DNA of 64,000 nt, taken from contig NC_090789.1 of the NCBI RefSeq assembly GCF_040054535.1, forward strand, positions 5,324,197 through 5,388,196, in the 5' to 3' direction. The first letter of the stretch is position 1. The number at the start of each line of letters is the position of its first letter. Under the pieces are notes generated by a model. It worked only from the letters and a program-made list of their open reading frames with translations, was not told the DNA's origin and searched no databases. This document shows, piece by piece, positions 57,518 to 64,000 of the stretch. Source of the DNA: Antennarius striatus. Lineage: Eukaryota > Chordata > Actinopteri > Lophiiformes > Antennariidae. Position numbers and translations under genes: made by a program.

Positions 57518-60500
57518 CTGCTCACGAGTGTTGGAGAGTGAACAGAAGGGAGATAAGTGACATAAAGGGAACAGCAAGAAAAGAAACCATCGGATTGGGG
57601 TTTGACCAACATGCGGATCAATTTAGTTTGGTTCGATTTCGTCTTTTTCTCCATAGATCTGTTGTTTCCTGGTGAGAAAAAAAAAAAAGATAACAAAAAA
57701 GTAGAGACAAGTGTTCTTTGGAACAATTAGAAGACAAACACGAGTTCTCGGTGAAGAATTCCCCCCCAGTTTGCAGTTTTTGACATGTGAGAAGAAAATA
57801 GTTGGAAACATAAATAATTCTGTATAGAGAGAGGAGTTTGGGTTTCCGACAGTGAGACATCGCTTTTGGAACATTTAAAGCCAAACTGGAAGAGATGCAG
57901 AGATTTAAAAAAAAAGTGGACATCCATAAATGCATTGATGCGACTGGAAGTTTGTGCTGAGACAACTTCCTCTGGGTCAAACACAATACTGGAACTTTGG
58001 AGTGTCAAATTCTCCTTGGATCAAACGAGCTGTTTCGCCGTCGTGCGCAATGCGCCCCGACAGACTCTCGTCTTATTAGAAATGCATCAGTTCCGGTGCG
58101 CCTGTACGCCGCTTGTAAACGCTGATTGACTGCAGCAGTCTCTTCAATAAATCACCAAAATGACACGACAGAAGAGATTCAAATTCATCTCTGGGGCAGG
58201 TGAGATTAAGCAACTGTCGGGGCGGGATTGAAATCACTTTACGCGTGGTATCTGTTTATGTAAATTACAGCTTCCCTTGGTTCGGAGGGATGATCTCTGT
58301 CTGGGTTAATGCAATCATTTCTCCCCACTAATCCCCACCCCACCCCACCTCATCCTACCGGAGGTTCTGCTGGGGGAGGGCAGCCAACGATCCAAACGAA
58401 GCGACGTCATCCTGACTCCCCGCGCGTAAAGGCGCAAAGATGGATGGCTCGCTCCGAGTGCTCTCGAGCTGTACCTGTGATCTCTTGGGGTTTAAAACTG
58501 AATCAATAACCAGTAACTCTCCTTTCTTCACACCGAAGGCATCTATCGGGCTGCTCCACGATGACGGATGGTCTTCGCTCCTGGGTCAGGTGAATAATAA
58601 CGTACAAGGGATATGGATCCGTTCATCGGTGATCAATAACATTACTGTGGCAGAGCTCTGCGTCCTCCGATGGGTCCGGGTTGGACAAATGTCTACAATA
58701 AATGAGGAACTAGTAGAGAACAAGCAGAGAAAACAAGTCAATACAGATGATGAGCAGCTTCTTTTGCCACCATTAGATTTGTGTTGTCAATATCTAAACA
58801 ACTGAAATATGGCGTCACATCCTACAGCAAACGATGAGCGATGGCAGCAACTCTTCCTTTTTGCTCCAGGTTTCATCTGTCATGTGTCTCTGCTTTGGAG
58901 AACCTCTGACGACGCAGCAGGCAGTTTGAAATAGGCCTTTACTCTAAAGATAATTACTGGAGAGAAGACAGCAGCATCCAAACTGCAGGAGGTGCAGGAA
59001 ATAAAGCGTCCCAACCCCCTGCTGAGAGACTGAAACAACAAATAGTGACAGGACAGAAAAACACTTAAGACAAAATGTAAATACTATAAATACAAGTATC
59101 TAAAATAACGACAACTATAACTAACATTGTGTTTGTGTGTTCAGGGCCTGTACACACATACAGTATATATGCATGATTTGAACTAACTAGAGTGTGCCAC
59201 TAATTTCCCTGCGGGGATTATAATCAGTATATAACATTAAAATTAAATTAACTATATTGCAACAATAATAGTATATATTATATATATATATATACTATTA
59301 TATATATATAATAGTATAATATTATAAAATAATGATATAAAAATCAGATAAACTACCATTTATTAACTAAAAGAATATTCTACATTCTAACTTACTGCGT
59401 GAGGACCCTCCACCAGGTAAAGAACAATCTTTCCAACCCCTTCAAGGGCTTTTTGCCTCACGTCAAAAGGCTCCACAGACCACATTCTATCACCCGTGGA
59501 ATGGATTTGGCCCGCGGGCCTTCACTTGGTGATCGGGTCCAACATTGACAAGGATTAAGGGATTAGATCACTCATATCGCTGTACTGGAGAGTTGGTTTT
59601 ATTGCAGAGATTTGGAGATATTTGCTGCTGCTGCCACACAAATAGAGATGCTAACATTTTGCGTGATGCTCACCTTTAAAGCACATTAAACATACTTCAT
59701 GATCACACTCTGGGTAATCCAAAGACCAGTGGAACTGGTACCTTGGTGCACGAACAAGGACGAAAGGTGGATGAGTTGAGGTGGCGTGCCAACTCCTCTG
59801 AGAGACTCCTCTGGGGGAACACATGCCCATGTAATCAGTTCCAGCCTTAATCTGATTTGACTGGAGAGTCCTGATGGAGGAGAGGAGCTACATCCTGCCA
59901 GCTGCTGTCACACACTCGATGTGAAGTCATGGAGGACTCGTAATGAAGCCGCTCAAGTCATCTCCTCTCCTGTCTTTCTCTGGCATGTGTGCATCCAAAC
60001 TCATGATGGCAGAGGCACCTCAGGCTGTTCAGATATAATAAGTACATAAAAATAGCTTCTTTGCTCGACTGTTTTCCCTAAGCTATGCACACATGCAACA
60101 CACGCACTAATAGAGTGTTAAACATCATGTATTTATAGATTTATGAGACTCCCACAGCAGCGGATCTGTGGGTGTTAGCAGTAACATTTGGGTTTATAAG
60201 GAGGGGAAATAATAGAAACATGAGATATTAAAGTTTATAACAACCGGAATCATGTCATTCACATGATTCTTACTTTTATCACATAAAACTGCAGTTCAGA
60301 ACTGTTGCAACTTCTTACTCCTGCAAATTTACAGAATATTCCAGGTTCAGTTTGAATGATTTTTGTATTTCAAATGTCTAGTTTGATTCATTTGATTTTG
60401 AAACATCCCCGTTAAGATTCAAATAATCAACACCCTTCCAGACATTAATTTCAGTCCCTATTCTTTTGATCTCAACTGTTGGGTAGGAAGTAGGATTTAG

Positions 60501-61100
60501 ATCACAGGAGATCATCTAATCAACATATTAAGAGGTCGGCTGTGCTTTTGCTATTTTCATTATAGTGTTTTTATTACTGATCTGTCCACACACTGGTCTC
60601 CCTTTACATTTTCTTCCTGCTTGCACCCTTGCTAGCAATCATCAGCTCTGGGGAGGAATCCACCTCATCGAGCAGTTTTCCAAAGCAAGTTGTGCTTTTG
60701 CCCAGGAGAGTGTGAGACAGATGCTGTTATGTGCTGACTTCCATTACTAATGAGCACAGGGGCATCGGTATCCACTTGTGAGTGAACAATCTTCCCCTGA
60801 AGACGGAGCTCAGTGGAGGCCCCTGAGCCTGAGGGGGAGGGGGGGTTTGCGGATAGAGCTGTCAAGCAAGAAATGGTGTCACACACAGATAAGTAGGGGA
60901 ACGCTTCAACCTGTGTGCAGGAAAATAAATATCCCACAACACAGCCAAGCATGTAATGGGAAAACTCAGGCACCAAAACCAAAGAGTCACACGTACATGC
61001 ACACAAAGTATAATCTAATATCCTGATGGAGGCGAAGATACAGACAAATCCATCTCGAAACTGTTTGACAGATTGATTTCCACATAAATATTTAGGGTAG
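56005..61100. other. Gene-poor interval between pex1 and elmo1
   Basis: No gene can be supported. It holds a CpG-richer patch at about 56980-57060, a (CA)n array (57475-57512), a second CpG patch with CGACGTCA (58402-58409) and a 121-codon ATG frame at 58440-58805 with no recognisable domain. It also contains an AT-rich palindromic stretch near 59261-59330 and a GGCCCGCGGGCC palindrome near 59508. Any of these could belong to an unannotated non-coding transcript or to elmo1 regulation. Confidence 0.5.
59261..59330. repeat. AT-rich self-complementary stretch
   Basis: Repeated TATATA blocks with AATAGTATA / TATACTATT units in opposite orientation can fold into a hairpin. Probably a simple-repeat expansion. 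Confidence 0.6.
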
Positions 61101-62880
61101 GACGACAGCGTGAGTTTTCTCTAGCGCTTTATTTACTGAAATGTGGAGCTGAAAATTCTATGTATTGAAACTAAAATGACTTTTTCTCACGCCATTTCCA
61201 GCACAATGCGACTCCGCTTGATAGGAGGGCTTCTTATTGGGCCAATTTGGATCTGATAATGATGACATTTTGGCTCCAAGCCGGGAGGCATGAGAGGTTC
61301 TGAGTGTAAAGCCAAGTGTCTTCTCAGAAATGACAGGTCTGAAAGTGATAGAACAGAAGCTGCCGGGGACTTTTAACAAATGACAATGAGTTTTCTCCGG
61401 GGCTGTCGAAGCCACATTTTATGCTGCTGTGGATGCCTGCAGGCTGTGCAAACTGGAAACAGGGAGCCGAACCTGGGGTCTCTGGAGGAGATTTGAATAC
61501 ATTTGATAATCATGATATCACTATTCCTTCTATTTAGCTTAATTTTTCTGCTTATATTGTGAAATACTAAGGATAAATCTTTCACACGCTCCAAACATCG
61601 GTGTGATGTTCGTGCACGAATGAAAAAGCAAGGAAAAAAAAAAGCGTTACGGTTCTTCAAACTTTAATGTAAACAGCAGTTTTGAGGGGCTTTGAAAAAA
61701 AAAAAAATCATGTGAACGTATTAAATAGAAAGGGGGAAAAAAAATATAAATCATACTAGAAATAATCATAATTTGTATTTAAATAAAAAAAAACAATCTT
61801 GCAATTTGTGGCTATATAGTCCTGAACACACACACACACACACACGCACGCACGCACGCAGACACACACGCACACAAACATGATCGTCCTCTTTGTAATA
61901 AAAACAACTTGGCAAATTCACAACTTAAAAATCACTGACCATCTTACGAATGACTAACAGAGAGAGAAAAAAAAGCTAAATATTGCTTAGGAATGTTGTT
62001 TACAGCAGTCATACCACAAGAGGGACGGGTCTATGTGTTGGCATACAATGTTTTTATGGTCGTTTTTGGCAAAGACACTGTGTTGGTTTGTACAATATGC
62101 AATAAGCAGTGGAAAGAATGGTAACATTAACATTGGGGTATATAAAAGAAAGGCCCTTTACTAGAGTTCAGTGCCTTGATTTGGAGGATGGACTTATTCT
62201 AACAGTCTTCAGTATAAGTGTAGCAGGATGGAGCGGATATAAGAGGTCTTAAAGTGTACTTCATTCTTCTTTTCAGCCTCATGGGAAACATTTCTCTGCC
62301 ACAAATACTGTAAGGGAGAATGTGACAGCAAATAGTGCTGGAAAGCTGACGACGAAAAACAAAACAATCATCCCCCAACAAAAGCCCTGAGGAAAAAAAA
62401 TAATACAGTAAACATAAGAAAGGATGACAAGGAAACAGGAGAGAGGAGTTCTACGATTTTGTCTACAACAATCTCAAAGCAAGAAAAAAAAAGAAAAAAA
62501 AAAAGAAAAAGACAGCAGGTGCTTCAGTAGAAGAAGAAGAAGAGGAAAAAAGATGCCGAACGACCAGCAGTGAGTCAAACAAATACTTCCTGGTGTCTCT
62601 CCACCAAGTTGACCTGATGACTCCGAGTCGACTCCCGAGTCCCTCGGGTGCAGCGAGCCTATCGATGTGTCCCATTCCCCCTCTTATAAAGGTCTAGCAT
62701 GAAGCAGGAGGAAAATAGTTCAATAATTCCTGTTTTATCTTTCAATCAATCACAGTTTATTATTATTTTTTATAATATATGGTTTTATTTGTTGTTTTTC
62801 CAGTTTATAAGAAAAAAGGGCATTGGTCCAGTGAGTACAGTAGGTGCCGCCGGGGATTCGGGTTGGAGCTGACTGGTTGC
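61101..62880 (-). other. elmo1: Probable elmo1 3' UTR
   Basis: On the minus strand, possible polyadenylation signals are ATTAAA at 61668-61663 and AATAAA near 61128, giving a 3' UTR of about 1.2 to 1.8 kb. A (CA)n/(CACG)n tract lies at 61828-61878 and a purine run at about 62480-62545. The transcript end is inferred. Confidence 0.4.
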
Positions 62881-63938
62881 TTAGTTACAGTCATAAACAA
62901 AGTCATAGTTGCTTGGTTCTTTGGGAATGGGGGGCGGGGCCTCGGGAATCTGGATGTTCTCTAGATCCAAAAGGCGTAGCTTCATCTCCATGGAGAGGAG
63001 GGTGTCCATGTCAGATTTTGTGTAATCGCTGGTCATTTCTTTACCCAAGAGGGCGTTTAGACCGTCCGTCCACACGCAGTACTGGAAAAACACGGGCAGA
63101 GGTCGAGTCAACAAACAAATAAACAACCAGCGAAGCCTTAAACTGCATCGGGCTGTTAGAGATCATGTTACAAGAACTGGAGAAGTGTTTTGTGGGGTCA
63201 TTGTGTTGATTCTCATGTCCTTTTTTTAAACTAAGGAGATAGATGAGGCAGTGAATGTAAATGTGTCCTAATACATACATCCAACAGACACCATGTGTTC
63301 ATATATATATATATTTGATATTGGCAAAAGTATTTGCTCATCCATTGAAATAATCAGAATCCGGTGTTCCAATCATTTCCATGGCCACAGAAGTTATACA
63401 ATCAAACATCTAGGCATGCAGACTGCATCCACAAACATTTGTTAAAGAATGGGTCGCTCTCAGGAGCTCAGTGGATTGCAGCGTAGAACTGTGACAGGAT
63501 GCCAACCGGTACAACGAATCACTCGTGACATTTCCTTGTTCCTAAATATTCCACAGTCAACTGTCAGCTGTATTATAAGGAAGTGGAACTTGTGAGGGAA
63601 CGACAGCAACTCAGCAACAAAGTGGAAGACCTTCTTAATGGAGCAAGAGATCGGGAACTTTCTGCAGAGTCAGTCGCTACAGACCTCCAAACCTCATGTG
63701 GCCTTCGGATTAGCTCAAGAACAGCGTGCAGATCTGATCTGATGGACAAGTCCGGGTTTGGTGGTTGCTAGGGACAATATTTTGGCAATATAGCAATATA
63801 GTGTGTGTGTGTGTGTGTGTTTGTGCTGGAAATATATCCATGCATACACACATGGCTTACCTCGTGCTTGTCAGGAGCGATAAAGTTTAAATATTCGTCT
63901 GACTCGTAGAGGACAGAGAAGGCCAGCTCCAACACCTC
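62881..63938 (-). CDS. elmo1: Engulfment and cell motility protein 1, last two exons (partial)
   Basis: ELMO1 pairs with DOCK1/DOCK2 to activate Rac in phagocytosis and cell migration. Two minus-strand exons are visible. The first, 63938-63861 (26 codons), reads [19 protein letters not shown] then IAPDKHE. The last, 63081-62881, reads [16 protein letters not shown], then [39 protein letters not shown] and the stop. They form the end of the PH domain and the C-terminal helix with the PxxP tail that binds the DOCK SH3 domain. The ending NYDFVYDCN points to ELMO1 rather than ELMO2 or ELMO3. The joined exons keep frame (phase 0). The rest of the gene lies beyond 64000. Confidence 0.93.
63312..63800 (+). 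mobile_element. Internally deleted Tc1/mariner-type element in the last elmo1 intron
   Basis: The left end TTGGCAAAAGTATTTGCTCA (63321-63340) and right end TTTTGGCAATATAGCAATATA (about 63780-63800) are the inverted termini of a Tc1-like family common in fish. Between them, GGGTCGCTCTCAGGAGCTCA begins the transposase N-terminal helix-turn-helix region. CTTTCTGCAGAGTCAGTCGC and CATGTGGCCTTCGGATTAGC come from its middle. The element is about 480 bp where a full copy is about 1.6 kb, with most of the transposase missing and the frame broken, so it is non-autonomous. A (TG)n array (63801-63822) starts exactly at its right end. Confidence 0.75.
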
Positions 63939-64000
63939 CTGGAGACACAACAAGGGTGGGGAGGGGGGGTGAGGGAGGGGGTGAGGGAGAGGAAACAAGG

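Noticed and set aside
57866-58129. 87-codon plus-strand frame
   Set aside because: No known domain, no splice context and no codon pattern better than its surroundings.

Overview
The window comes from a ray-finned fish nuclear genome, most likely a percomorph-like teleost. Introns are short with clean GT-AG borders, the coding regions are vertebrate, and (CA)n/(TG)n microsatellites are very dense. I see no bacterial, organellar or viral genome segment. Nine genes can be rebuilt exon by exon and a tenth is cut by the right edge. Names rest on my memory of vertebrate proteins, with no database search.

Layout, left to right. 1-3123: repeat-rich upstream or 5' intron sequence. 3124-~10950: ahdc1 (+), an AT-hook nuclear protein whose coding region is split by two small introns. 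12078-16406: a METTL24-like putative methyltransferase (+). ~18100-25135: wasf2 (+), the WAVE2 actin regulator. 26213-~28215: gpr3 (-), a Gs-coupled receptor. 31307-32532 (or to 32766): cd164l2 (+), a small sialomucin-like membrane protein. ~34795-42218: sytl1 (+), a Rab27 effector with two C2 domains. 43922-45086: clxn/efcab1 (+), the ciliary dynein-arm calcium sensor calaxin. 45222-47226: rbm48 (-), a minor-spliceosome factor. 47466-56004: pex1 (+), the peroxisomal AAA ATPase, sharing a 239-bp head-to-head promoter with rbm48. 56005-~61100: gene-poor. ~61100-64000: the 3' end of elmo1 (-).

How the genes relate. ahdc1, wasf2, gpr3, cd164l2 and sytl1 match the human 1p36.11 neighbourhood. The METTL24-like gene has no counterpart there in human, but human METTL24 lies at 6q21 with WASF1, GPR6 and CD164, the paralogues of the genes here. 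The best reading is a whole-genome-duplication copy of METTL24 kept in fish and lost in mammals. To the right the neighbourhood switches to genes from other human chromosomes (clxn, rbm48-pex1, elmo1), so a rearrangement boundary lies at about 42.2-43.9 kb.

Points most worth a second look: the retained METTL24 paralogue; a near-perfect RFX X-box next to a forkhead site in front of clxn; a tandem CRE-TATA duplication inside cd164l2 and a perfect CRE upstream of gpr3; a frame-neutral sytl1 exon enclosed by complementary (TG)n and (CA)n arrays; one excess base in pex1 exon 6 as this sequence stands; and the extra coding introns of ahdc1.
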